Of a DNA stretch of 64,000 nt, positions 36,449 to 48,530 are shown one piece after another (positions within the stretch are counted from its first letter, which is position 1; the number at the start of each line of letters is the position of its first letter). This DNA is from Cheiracanthium punctorium. Lineage: Eukaryota > Arthropoda > Arachnida > Araneae > Cheiracanthiidae. Position numbers and translations under genes: made by a program. The DNA is taken from positions 186,001 to 250,000 of the forward strand of contig JAWZYV010013290.1 in the NCBI GenBank assembly GCA_038373885.1. The letters are read 5' to 3'. The notes beneath the pieces are model-generated. The model ran no database searches. It worked only from the letters and a program-made list of their open reading frames with translations, and had not been told where the DNA came from.

Positions 36449-39372
36449 GTTTTATTGAACCACCATTTTAGTATCAGATTTTAACATTAGACAAACTGTT
36501 ACACATCTCAACTATTGCAAAAGGGATGACGTAATCTTCAGAATATTTTCAATGTACCTTCCCAACATACATTATATTATTTAAATGGTGACATGACATT
36601 GTATAAATGATGGCATCATGATATTATTTAAATGATCAATTTTATAGTGGTTCGTAGTTTTACAATTCATTGTAATTGTGAGCCAATGTTTATGTGCAAC
36701 GTTGAACTGTTAACAGAAAAATTCTGGTTACCACTAGAAACTATCATAAAACTTTGCTAACCCAACCTCACCCTTTTTTGTTTTATTGAACCACCATTTT
36801 AGTATCAGATTTTAACATTAGACAAACTGTTACACATCTCAACTATTGCAAAAGGGATGACGTAATCTTCAGAATATTTTCAATGTACCTTCCCAACATA
36901 CATTATATTATTTAAATGGTGACATGACATTGTATAAATGATGGCATCATGATATTATTTAAATGATCAATTTTATAGTGGTTCGTAGTTTTACAATTCA
37001 TTGTAATTGTGAGCCAATGTTTATGTGCAACGTTGAACTGTTAACAGAAAAATTCTGGTTACCACTAGAAACTATCATAAAACTTTGCTAACCCAACCTC
37101 ACCCTTTTTTGTTTTATTGAACCACCATTTTAGTATCAGATTTTAACATTAGACAAACTGTTACACATCTCAACTATTGCAAAAGGGATGACGTAATCTT
37201 CAGAATATTTTCAATGTACCTTCCCAACATACATTATATTATTTAAATGGTGACATGACATTGTATAAATGATGGCATCATGATATTATTTAAATGATCA
37301 ATTTTATAGTGGTTCGTAGTTTTACAATTCATTGTAATTGTGAGCCAATGTTTATGTGCAACGTTGAACTGTTAACAGAAAAATTCTGGTTACCACTAGA
37401 AACTATCATAAAACTTTGCTAACCCAACCTCACTCTTTTTTGTTTTATTGAACCACCATTTTAGTATCAGATTTTAACATTAGACAAACTGTTACACATC
37501 TCAACTATTGCAAAAGGGATGACGTAATCTTCAGAATATTTTCAATGTACCTTCCCAACATACATTATATTATTTAAATGGTGACATGACATTGTATAAA
37601 TGATGGCATCATGATATTATTTAAATGATCAATTTTATAGTGGTTCGTAGTTTTACAATTCATTGTAATTGTGAGCCAATGTTTATGTGCAACGTTGAAC
37701 TGTTAACAGAAAAATTCTGGTTACCACTAGAAACTATCATAAAACTTTGCTAACCCAACCTCACCCTTTTTTGTTTTATTGAACCACCATTTTAGTATCA
37801 GATTTTAACATTAGACAAACTGTTACACATCTCAACTATTGCAAAAGGGATGACGTAATCTTCAGAATATTTTCAATGTACCTTCCCAACATACATTATA
37901 TTATTTAAATGGTGACATGACATTGTATAAATGATGGCATCATGATATTATTTAAATGATCAATTTTATAGTGGTTCGTAGTTTTACAATTCATTGTAAT
38001 TGTGAGCCAATGTTTATGTGCAACGTTGAACTGTTAACAGAAAAATTCTGGTTACCACTAGAAACTATCATAAAACTTTGCTAACCCAACCTCACTCTTT
38101 TTTGTTTTATTGAACCACCATTTTAGTATCAGATTTTAACATTAGACAAACTGTTACACATCTCAACTATTGCAAAAGGGATGACGTAATCTTCAGAATA
38201 TTTTCAATGTACCTTCCCAACATACATTATATTATTTAAATGGTGACATGACATTGTATAAATGATGGCATCATGATATTATTTAAATGATCAATTTTAT
38301 AGTGGTTCGTAGTTTTACAATTCATTGTAATTGTGAGCCAATGTTTATGTGCAACGTTGAACTGTTAACAGAAAAATTCTGGTTACCACTAGAAACTATC
38401 ATAAAACTTTGCTAACCCAACCTCACCCTTTTTTGTTTTATTGAACCACCATTTTAGTATCAGATTTTAACATTAGACAAACTGTTACACATCTCAACTA
38501 TTGCAAAAGGATGACGTAATCTTCAGAATATTTTCAATGTACCTTCCCAACATACATTATATTATTTAAATGTGACATGACATTGTATAAATGATGGCAT
38601 CATGATATTATTTAAATGATCAATTTTATAGTGGTTCGTAGTTTTACAATTCATTGTAATTGTGAGCCAATGTTTATGTGCAACGTTGAACTGTTAACAG
38701 AAATTTCTGGTTACCACTAGAAACTATCATAAAACTTTGCTAACCCAACCTCACCCTTTTTTGTTTTATTGAACCACCATTTTAGTATCAGATTTTAACA
38801 TTAGACAAACTGTTACACATCTCAACTATTGCAAAAGGATGACGTAATCTTCAGAATATTTTCAATGTACCTTCCCAACATACATTATATTATTTAAATG
38901 TGACATGACATTGTATAAATGATGCATCATGATATTATTTAAATGATCAATTTTATAGTGTTCGTAGTTTTACAATTCATTGTAATTGTGAGCCAATGTT
39001 TATGTGCAACGTTGAACTGTTAACAGAAAAATTCTGGTTACCACTAGAAACTATCATAAAACTTTGCTAACCCAACCTCACCCTTTTTTGTTTTATTGAA
39101 CCACCATTTTAGTATCAGATTTTAACATTAGACAAACTGTTACACATCTCAACTATTGCAAAAGGGATGACGTAATCTTCAGAATATTTTCAATGTACCT
39201 TCCCAACATACATTATATTATTTAAATGGTGACATGACATTGTATAAATGATGGCATCATGATATTATTTAAATGATCAATTTTATAGTGGTTCGTAGTT
39301 TTACAGTTTATTGTAATTGTGAGCCAATGTTTCTGTGCAACGTTAAACTGTTAACAGAAAAGTTCTGGTATA
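36449..39372. repeat. 331-bp satellite array, nine units
   Basis: Unit starts (GTTTTATTGAACCACC) fall at 36449, 36780, 37111, 37442, 37773, 38104, 38435, 38763 and 39090. The first six periods are exactly 331 bp and near-identical. Units 7 and 8 are shorter by single-base losses; the last is partial and more diverged. Shared words: ATTTAAATGATCAATTTTAT, TGCAACGTTGAACTGTTAAC, CTTTGCTAACCCAACCTCAC. Confidence 0.95.
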
Positions 39373-39767
39373 CTATTAAAAAACTGTTTTAGAACTTCGA
39401 ACCACTATTACATTTTCGTAGGATAGAAACGGTCATAGGATTGAAAATATGGGCTCACTGTTCAGAATTTTAAATGAACACGGCTTCTTCAAAGCTTAAA
39501 AATATAGCAATAATTACTTACAGATTAAAATACATATTGTAGTATAGACCTCCTAAATTTTCCAGAGTTAAATTATCTTTTATACATAAGAAAGTATTTA
39601 AAATTTATATACATGCTTACTATCATTACAGCAAAAAGTATATAATATAAAAATAAATAAGCGCTATATGTATAAAAGGTGAAAGGTTATTTATTCGAAT
39701 GGATCAATGAGTTCTGAAAAATGATAAATAAAACTGAGAAATCGTATTTCAATAAATAAGAAATGTA

Positions 39768-39980
39768 CACCCTCCAAAAAAGGTATTCGAGCAAGAGAGA
39801 AATTTCCTACGTTCGTTTCGTATATTAAAAATTATTTATCATAGAATATGAATTAGGCTATGTATAAATACGAAATTTCCATATTTCTGTCAGGTTGTGC
39901 GTTTTTCAAAAACTCAATTATTATTCGCAAATCTAAAATAGGAAATTTCTCTCTTGCTCGAATACTTTTTTTGGAGGGTG
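39768..39980. mobile_element. Tc1/mariner-type MITE with 40-bp TIRs
   Basis: CACCCTCCAAAAAAGGTATT and TACTTTTTTTGGAGGGTG ends, TIRs running on through TCGAGCAAGAGAGAAATTTC; TA on both sides (39766-39767, 39981-39982). 213 bp, between the satellite and the SLC37 3' end. Confidence 0.8.
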
Positions 39981-40198
39981 TACTTCAACTCATATTCTAA
40001 GACATTTAGATGAAATAAAAACATTTGATCATTACGACTACGACTGTTACCACTCTTTTATGCTGATTAAACATAGTTCTAAATGTTAGCACAGCCGTTT
40101 TGCTCCTTCTGGTTATATTAACCATAGTCTAAGATGCATTCGTTTATTGCTTCCGAATCCAACATGCGCTAAAATGCATGAGTTGTAATGTGCATATG

Positions 40199-40680
40199 TC
40201 ATGCAATTTGCTCGTAGGTTACGTGCCCCTTCCGTCCCACGTAAGGGAATTTGGTTTCGCAGCAGAGCGTAAATTTCATGGTTCTGCTGAGAGACAGAAG
40301 TGCGAGAAAATCCGCCAGCATCATTATGTAAAAAACGTAGGACCACGAATACTGGGATACAGTGCCGGCGATGAGGGGTCCGACTGCCGCACCTACCGAA
40401 CCGAATCCGTCTATGATAGCCGTTACCGTCGACAGTGCTTTGGATTCGTTCCGGATGCTCTCGTGTGTCCCCAGTTCCGCAGACACTGTCGTGGTGATCA
40501 AAGCGTAAGGTCCGTTGACTAGGGCACCACATACTACTTGCAGGACAAGGTTGAATACTTCCGACGTCCCTCCGTAAGCCTGGAAGGTGAACAGAGAAGG
40601 GATGGCGAGAGACAAGAAGCCAGCACAAGTCAAAGCGCTCGAGCCTGTGAGGTCGGAAAGGATGCCGGCTGCTACGCCAC
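40199..40680 (-). CDS. SLC37A2: SLC37A1/A2-like exchanger, 3' terminal exon
   Basis: Terminal coding exon of the same exchanger, encoding the last 159 residues plus two bases of a split Gly codon. It starts after a good acceptor (TTCTTTCTGTAG) and continues the FDVGGILG of the upstream exon with [12 protein letters not shown]. Seen: [18 protein letters not shown] and [22 protein letters not shown], the most conserved block of the SLC37 C-terminal half, followed by the last TM segments and a short polar tail ending in YEQIA. The stop is TGA at 40201-40199. A minus-strand AATAAA polyadenylation signal lies about 50 nt downstream (40148-40143). This is the only 3' exon in the window, so both upstream 5' exon copies would have to use it. 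Open frames on the plus strand here are shadows. Confidence 0.92.
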
Positions 40681-41365
40681 CTACAGAAAGAACATAGAGT
40701 CAATATCATTGAACAATGCCTTTTCTAAATGAGTTACACTCCTGGACAAAAATATCAGACAATACTACATTTTCCCTCAGGGCACTTGACCATCAGTCTT
40801 TCGCCATCACTAAGGCCCAAAATACTACTCACTCTCCAGACAGTACATAAGTTTAAATCAGGCTTGACATTTCTTTGAATTTGACGTATTAATACAAGCG
40901 TGACAGTTCAATTCATTTTACGCTTGCAGCAAGCTTGGAGATTGCAAAACAATGAGTTAGCAAATATTTTCCCGCCGATTTTAAGTCATTTGAACTGTCA
41001 AGCTTGAATACAACTTGTTTACTGCTTGATTTGGAAAGCCACATCCACATAAATAATTTATTATCAGTCATAAATGTGCTTGACCATAGAATTAAAAAAA
41101 AAAATTGTATATTTCCAAATATTGAAATTCTTCAAAATAATATACAAATATACTACGAAATTGATTTTAAAATCAGTCGTTTGTCTTGATTTTGGCCAAT
41201 ATTGCCCAACATGAGTGTTGCGATATTGAAAGTTTTAAAACGTGTGCTGCTTTTAAGTTTATATTATGCTTATTTCCCTATTAGTACAGTCTATAAATCA
41301 CACATAACATTGTTTTAATTTTGATTCATCCTATGGAAAAATAAAAGAAACCGATCGGCAGCGGC

Positions 41366-41533
41366 CAGGGGCGTAGCCAAGGGGGGTGTTAGGGCGATCA
41401 TAACGCCCCCCCATGAGGAATTTTTTGCCATACAGAATGTATATTCTTCACTACATTATCACACACACGTATACATATATATGAGTTGAAGTAGTCGTAA
41501 CCCCCCCATGAAAAATTTCAGGCTACGCACCTA
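41366..41533. mobile_element. hAT MITE, CAGNGGCGTAGCCA family, in SLC37 intron
   Basis: Begins CAGGGGCGTAGCCA and ends GGCTACGCACCTA; duplication GCAGCGGC/GCAGTGGC (7/8). Nested inside the AAGCTT-rich element 40835-42009. Confidence 0.8.
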
Positions 41534-41609
41534 GCAGTGGCCAATACTGATCAATCTCGCCAAAAAACGGCGTGACAACCATAACAGTCACTTCAAACTT
41601 TAGTCTTGA

Positions 41610-41690
41610 CCGCGAGTTAGATTGGCATGGTGGTTAGGACGCTGGCTCCCGCACCTTAGATCCCGAGATCGATCCCAGCAGCGGACGCTA
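41610..41690 (+). repeat. tRNA-like sequence inside the second AAGCTT element
   Basis: Plus strand: TTGGCATGGTGGTTAGGACG (box-A-like), CTGGCTCCCGCACC, GAGATCGATCCCAGC (box-B-like). Same position and relative orientation in its element as 15449-15524, but clearly different in sequence. Confidence 0.55.
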
Positions 41691-42465
41691 GACGGAAACA
41701 GATTAAAATAACTTGAGGTTTGAGCGTAGAGGGGAAAATGCATGGAAAAGTAAAATATATGGGGCGAGTTCGTCGACCGGCGCCCCATGTATTTATGAAA
41801 TTTTTTAAAGTTTGAATTAAGCTTATGTCAAGCTTCATTCAAGCTTGCTATGTAAAGCTTAATGCAAGTTGGGCAAGTGTAAACTTGAACACTTGATTCA
41901 AGCTTTCATTAAGCTTACACGCTTGAAATTTTCAAGCTTAATTCAAGTATATTGACTTGATGAATCAAGCTTACTGCAAGTTTGATGCAAATTTGCTGTG
42001 CTGTCTGGGTATTTATGAGTGTGCCGTATTTTCCTTCCTTGTTCCATGAAACTCATCTTTGGAATAGAAATCCATCTTAAAATCGCCAACTAAACCCTTT
42101 TAAAATCTTCGCCAAGTATATTCCAACTATACTTCACCGTTTTAAATATTGTTTCGAATGGGCATCACAATCACTGAGTGTGTCGTGTTTGTCTTTCTTG
42201 TTCCACAAACACTTCAGAATTTAAATCTATATTAAAATCGCCTGCCAAAACTGTTTAACAATTTTCGTCAGGCATATAGTCAAACTATATTTCACTTTTA
42301 TAAATAGCATTTGGAAAGTGTATCATATTATCTATGAGTGTACTGTATTTCTTCTGTGTTCCATAAACACTTCTTCGGAATTGTAATCTATATTAATATC
42401 GCCTACTAAAACTATTTCACAATCTTCGGAAGGCATTTTTGAACTATACTCCCCCTTTATAATGA

Positions 42466-43060
42466 ACTAGCTGAAGTACCCGTCCTCGACGGGTTAGTGA
42501 ATGAAAATTTCTAAAAATCAAGAACTTTAGTCAGCATTGTAGGAGTACACAGAATGGATGTAGTATGTTGCCAAAGTAAAGAAAGAGAAGTTATAATTTT
42601 CATGTATTGTTAAAATATTACAGGTTAGAGAGTAACTAAGTAATATCATTTCATTCGCTTTACTCGTAATTATGTGATGAGCAAACGAATATTTACGCAT
42701 ATTGAAATAATTTTCGCAAAATCTCAAAATTTAATCAACATTTTTGAAAAATTTGAAGCCTAGAATTTAAGTTGAGTGACAACCTATCATGTCACCCAAT
42801 TTCATATCATTCGCTTCAGTCGTTTTTACGTGATGCTTGAACACAAATTTATGCAGTTTGGAAGGATTTTTGCAAAATCTCAAAATCCAATCAAGATTTT
42901 TTAAAAGTTTGACACCTATGTTTTAAGTTGAGTGACCACCTATCATGACACCCAATTTCATATCATTCGCTTCAGTCATTTTTACGTGATGCTTAAACAA
43001 AAAAAGCGTCACGGACAGAATGACAGACAGACAAACTTTTTTTTGAGGGTCGCATCGGAT
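42466..43060. repeat. Interspersed repeat starting ACTAGCTG...CCCGTCC
   Basis: Starts ACTAGCTGAAGTACCCGTCC and contains a duplicated module (CACCCAATTTCATATCATTC at about 42796 and 42951), ending in GACAGACAGACAAAC. Similar starts occur at 26153, 45672 and 46021 with matching CGGACAGACAGACAAAC tails. Class not determined. Confidence 0.5.
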
Positions 43061-44148
43061 TCTCGGGTGCTTGAAACGGATAGAAATCGCAAAATTTTTG
43101 AATTCCAAGAAATGTACAGACAAAAGTCTAATTTTATTTATATGGATACGTCACGTTTTCGCACCAAACTTAGCGATCCATTATCAAAAATTGCAATTCT
43201 TGTACGACTTTCAACATTTTATTAAAGTCTCCCCCCCCCCCACGTTATCTGGCAAACACACTTGGAAAGTTCTTGTCTTCAAAACCTGTCTACAAGATCG
43301 CGTAGACAAAAATCTGGGCTTGACGGAAATAGCACCCTCGTGCTTAAAAAATAAAAAAGAAAGAAAATCAGTGACTATAACCAGTGGGGGATAACTATCT
43401 TTGAATGCTTTTTTCAGGAAATGAACAAATCAAGTGATTTTAAATGAAAATTCACACGAGGGTATCTGCCTAGGTGGTTATGTCTTGATCGGTGGACTTT
43501 TCAAGGGTTTCTGTGACGTGTTCAGGTTGCATCAGGAGAAAACTGGCCAAAACTCCAGACAGTTGCTGGGCGCAAAATTATGCTCTAATTGTGTACATAT
43601 AATACACTTGCAGAAGGTGGGTGAAACAGGGCAAAACTTCCTAAAATTTGTTCAAAATTTTATATTATAATTCGTGTTTGTTGGTGTCGACTTCACGGGT
43701 TCCCAAAAAATAATTTCTTTATATATCGCTTTAGAGAAGGTAAGCAACAATGGTGAGGGAAACTTATTTAAATTACATAAAACATATTTAAATTCGTTTT
43801 AGGGAGGGTGTCAACTTCATATATATACAATTGAATCTCGATATCTCGACTTTGTTTATCTCGATTTTCCGAATATCTCAAAGGTTTTTTTACAGCCTTA
43901 AATGGACGCAATGTAATTTAATAGAATTTTTTTCTCACTATCTCGAAGATAAAAATCTATCACTCTATTTATCTCGATTTTTACAGTTGCTTTGTATAAA
44001 AATAATAACTATAACATGAAATCGAAACTAAAAAAAATATAATTGTGAAAAAATATCTAGTAACCCAATCTTATTGTTTCCACTTTTATTCCTTTTTTTT
44101 AATTGTTCTTTTTTGATATGCTTTATCACTTGCTCAAAGGATTATCTA

Positions 44149-44317
44149 CAGGAGCGCAGCCACGGGGGGGGGGGGTTAGGGAGGTCATAACCCCCCCATG
44201 AGGAATTTTTTGCCATGCAGAATGTATATTCTTCACTACATTATCACACACACGTATGCATATATATGAGTTGTATTAGTCGTAACCCCCCATGAAAAAT
44301 TTCTGGCTACGCCCCTG
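44149..44317. mobile_element. hAT MITE, CAGNGGCGTAGCCA family, in SLC37 intron
   Basis: Ends CAGGAGCGCAGCCA and TGGCTACGCCCCTG; duplication ATTATCTA/ATTATCTG (44141-44148, 44318-44325). Confidence 0.85.
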
Positions 44318-45270
44318 ATTATCTGTATTACGTAAGTTTTGCTGTTTTATATTAGATATATACACACATATACCTAATGTAAATTAATTCATAAAAATTA
44401 CTTCAAAGCTTTATTTAAAAACATCTGAAATACGTTTAAGTGTCCCTAAGTCCGTTTCCCTATTCCGTGAAAAATTCTAGAAGTCATTCAATGAAGTCTT
44501 TCGTGTGTGGGTGAAAATGGCAGTCTCCCCTATCGGCTGTTTATTCCGAACCCAGGAAATGCAGAACTAGCAAAGGGTCTTTTCCACCCCCATCCTTCGC
44601 GGCGATATAATAACTACACCATGTTGATTTGCCGACTTGCGTGGTGGCCCTCCGGAAGGGTAGAAAATAGAAAAAAAAAATTTTTTCGAGCGCGTCAGAT
44701 ATTCAGAGGAGATGAGATCTTGCCGCACTGCAAGTCAACTGTCCAGACAAGTGCTTTCAATTACGGTTGTCAAAGCGCTCTCGTCTCTAACCCTTATATC
44801 TATTTGCTCTATGGTAAATGCATCAAAATCCCATAGACGAATTTTTTCATTATTACCTTACATGGTACATGTTCGAAAAGTAAAAATCATTAATAATTAT
44901 GTGTAAATACCACTAGCATCACCAGGAAATTAGAACATTTGTGAATGTAATGATAAGCTCGACCTTTCGTCTCTTCTAAATATAGTTGCAGAAGCTAAAT
45001 ATATTTGGAAATGAGAGGCAAATGTTTTTCCGTGGATAAAACTGCAACTTCATTAGGATACAAAAGAAAAAAATTAGCGATAGCCAAAATCCTGTCAGAA
45101 ATAAGAAGTACTGCAAACAGCATCTATAAACTGATATGAATAAACATAGTATTGCAATGTTTAAAGTAATAATAAACCTGTCAAAAGAGGTATTTAATAA
45201 TTACAAAATTTATCATTTAAACTGTGCCGTCCCCACTAAAAATAATCTTAAGATTTTCTTCAAAAACTGC

Positions 45271-47855
45271 TAGGGATGGACGCGAGACGTGCGAGACGAG
45301 AATCGGGGCTGTCTCGTCTCGTCTCGCAGTGGTAAACCTCTGTCTCGTCTCGCTTCTCATCTCGTCTCGCAAACACTGTGTCTCGTCTCGCGTCTCGCAA
45401 AGAAGTTGCTGTCTCGTCTCGCGTGAGACGCGAGACGTCTCGCGAGTCTCGCAAAGTTAAGGACTGCGATTTCGTTACCATTTTATACTAACTTATTATT
45501 GGGATTTTATTGAAAATTAATATTAATAATAACAATTACTTACATGTAGCCACATTAGTAGATATATTAATAACTATATCAGCATATATCGGCATTTGAA
45601 GTAAAAGAAATTGAGATTTAATCCGTATATAAAATGTCACACCGAAAATATAGTATTTATTTTTATTTACTAGCTGCGTGCCCGTTCTTCGCACTGTATT
45701 AAACGAAAATTTTCCTAACATGAGTAATTTCAATTAATTCCAGTGATGTGGAATCTAAAATAAAAGCAAAATTATTTGACTCTTGATGTAAAGTTTGCGT
45801 CATGAGTATTAACTTGGCATCATTGCAATATAATGACTCAAAAAACTACGTCAGTGTCATTCGCGATCAGAAAAGTGAAAAGCTTAGCGGTTTGCAGAGA
45901 ACACCCGACTTTCAAAATGTGTTATTTCTACATCATACTGTAGTTCTACATCATACTGTTCAAGTTGTAGCATTAAATACCTCAGACACTACATGAAATG
46001 GACAACCGTTTGTTTTAAAATAGCTGCGCACCCGCTCTTCATACGAGAAGTAGCGAATATTTTACTAAAATCATATCTGCATGAGACAAAACAGATTTTT
46101 TTTTTTTTTTTTTTTTTTTTTAAGTTCAAGTAATCTCCTCTGTTGAAATTACTGCGGGATATATTAACGCAAATTAGAATTACTTATCGTTCAGTTGGCT
46201 GTAAGATAACCCTTGAAAAATTATAAACAGAACACTTTTAGTCTTTATTAAATCTCTACTATTTACTTTAACGTCAATTTCAAGTCTCTAAAATATGTGT
46301 AATTTTTATATTAATGAAAACAAGATTATATTAACGATAATTATAATTATTTGCCTAATATTTCCAATAACATTACCGTGTGTGCATTTTTAAATTTCAT
46401 TATAGTATCTCAGTTGGTTAATAGACGTCTTATTTTTTGTTTATATTTTAAATTCCTGAACAGTTAATTTGTTGACGACTATCCGTTTATACTTTTCCAC
46501 AATAGTTTTTAGCGATAGTACTACAATCGTTATGGTCGCCCTGTTTACAGAAAAATTAAACCATAATCCCCCATATGTATATACAGTGTGGATTTTTAAA
46601 AAAAATGAAAAGACATCTAACAGGCGAAGATAATTTTAGAATAGGAACCCAACTGCAAGATAAAATGATGGGGAGGAAAAAAATTTATAAAAGTTTTGCA
46701 AGCCAAAGGAAGGGAAAACATGATAATATAAACGAAAAGAGAAATAGTTTTTAAAAAAATTGCTTGCATTTCTTTCCGTCCGATATTAATATATAAGAAT
46801 AAAAAATGTCATTTTAATCTCTTTAAAATATGCCAACAATAGGGATTTAACCGCCCCTAGAAAGTTGTTACCAGGGTGGGCGCCCCCCCTCCCCTACGCA
46901 CGCCGCAACGTGCGGGAAAGTTTGAGGATAATATCGGTACAAGGATATTTCAACCATATTTCAACCTACTCAGACTAAGCATCAATGCGAATGCAAGTTG
47001 CTCTACTTCTAATCTCTCTCTGATATACCCGAAACCCGATTATCACAGGGGCAAGGGGGGGGGCGGTAGTCCGGTGCCCCTGAAGAAAAAGGGGGCCCAT
47101 ATATATACCCATTATCTAAATTATAAATTCATATGTACTGAAATAGTAATTGTGGGGAAAAAACTGAATTTCCTCTATAATATAGGTATTACCTAATTGT
47201 CTATCACTAGATCAAGTTAGAGATATTTTTTTGGGGTGATAAATACGATTTGATTAAAGTACAAATACTACAGTTAACTGAAATGCAATTTTCGAGTACA
47301 ACAGCGGTCAAAACTGGGTTAAAATGCTTAAAAAAGGGGGGCTCAGTAAAGGGGCTTAATACGTAAAAAAGGGGATAGTAAGGGGGGCCCCAAACTTAAT
47401 GCCCCGGGCCCCGTCTAAAAGTGGTCAGATTTGAACATACCGTACCGCCTTTCCTATTTACTTATTATTTTTCTTTCAACTCTTCTCTGTTTTCTTTTTT
47501 TTCCCGCCTCTTTCTTTATCCTCTCCTTTGTGTGTTTTGTATATCTCTCGTCTGTTCTAATTTTAAATGTTACGTGGTTGTGCGTATTGTAGAGTGCTGA
47601 TAGTATAGCAGGACCGAAAAGGAAGGAGACGCAAGTTAAACGGTAGAGGCTTCAGGCAAATTGTCGCTTTTCAGATCGTATTTATGCGAGACGGAAAAAA
47701 ATGCGAGAAATCTCGCGCGAGACAAGACTCTGTCTCGTCTCGCGTCTCGTCCCGCAAAATATTTTCTTTCTCGTCTCGCGTCTCGTCTCGCAAAAAAATG
47801 CCTGTCTCGTCTCGCGAGACAATGCGAGAATTCTCGCGTCTCGCGTCCATCCCTA
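45271..47855. mobile_element. hAT-like element with GTCTCGTCTCGC iterons
   Basis: Ends TAGGGATGGACGCGAGACG and CTCGCGTCCATCCCTA, perfect 8-bp duplication AAAACTGC (45263-45270, 47856-47863). About 200 bp at each end is iterated TCTCGTCTCGC in inverted orientation. The 2.1-kb interior has interspersed-repeat starts (CTAGCTGCGTGCCCGTTC at 45672) and no recognised transposase. Confidence 0.85.
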
Positions 47856-48385
47856 AAAACTGCCATATACTTCAGACATTCTGCAGAAATTTTATGATAA
47901 TTTAGAGATTGAACCTTACCTTCAAAATATCTGCAGATTGTTTACAGACATTTCAAATATCTTAAAACGACAGACATGTTTCTTAACATTTTCTTAAGAA
48001 TCTAAAGACAAACCCGCAGATTCAACTTTGTCTTCAAAATATCTGTAGATTATTTTTTGCAGTTGTTAAAATTTGTCAACAGACATTCTACAGAAAGATT
48101 ACAGTTTAAAAAAAATTGCAAATAGTTAATCTTTGGTTTTAAAAATTCTGCAAGAAAAATTTATACAAGATTTTGAGTTTTTTGGCGTAGTTCTGCAATA
48201 ATATTTTAATCAATGTTTTTTATCTAACATAACGTGTGCTTTTTTGTATGAATAAGTAGTTATTACTACATTAAATATTTTAATGGATGTATAAGTTTAT
48301 ATCAGTCATAATAGTTTGAGATTGAAAAAATAAATAATGCAAATTAAAAGGATTTATTTATTTAATTTTTTTTCATATTGTGCAG

Positions 48386-48530
48386 TGGTGTAGCCAGGAT
48401 TTTATTTCGGGATGGGCTGGGTATCAAATTTAAAGATAAAGTTCAATTGTAAGCTAAATATCAAATTGTAAACTAAGTAAAGGGTCCCATTTTGGGGGGG
48501 GGCAGCAGCCCCTCAGCCCCCATCTGGCTA
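48386..48530. mobile_element. Probable hAT MITE related to CAGNGGCGTAGCCA
   Basis: Begins CAGTGGTGTAGCCAGGA and ends near CATCTGGCTATG; no clear duplication, so decayed. Lies within the CCACTAAA-TIR element. Confidence 0.5.

Larger units (their letters stand above)
40835..42009. mobile_element. AAGCTTGAATC TIR element, second copy, inverted
   Basis: Ends TCCAGACAGTACAT and GTGCTGTCTGGG, with matching AAGCTTGAATC arrays in reverse orientation to 15.1-16.6 kb. Contains a tRNA-like stretch (41610-41690) and a nested hAT MITE (41366-41533). It lies 155 bp from the SLC37 3' splice acceptor. Confidence 0.72.

Noticed and set aside
36449..39372. Regularly repeated units considered as a CRISPR-like array
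   Set aside because: Units are 331 bp with no unique spacers, in a eukaryotic context; this is a satellite.
40178..40522. 114-aa plus-strand frame over the SLC37 3' exon
   Set aside because: Antisense shadow of a conserved transporter exon.
43831..43990. TTGAATCTCGATATCTCGAC, possible pogo-like element
   Set aside because: Only one pogo-like end is visible; no matching right terminus or TA-flanked partner.
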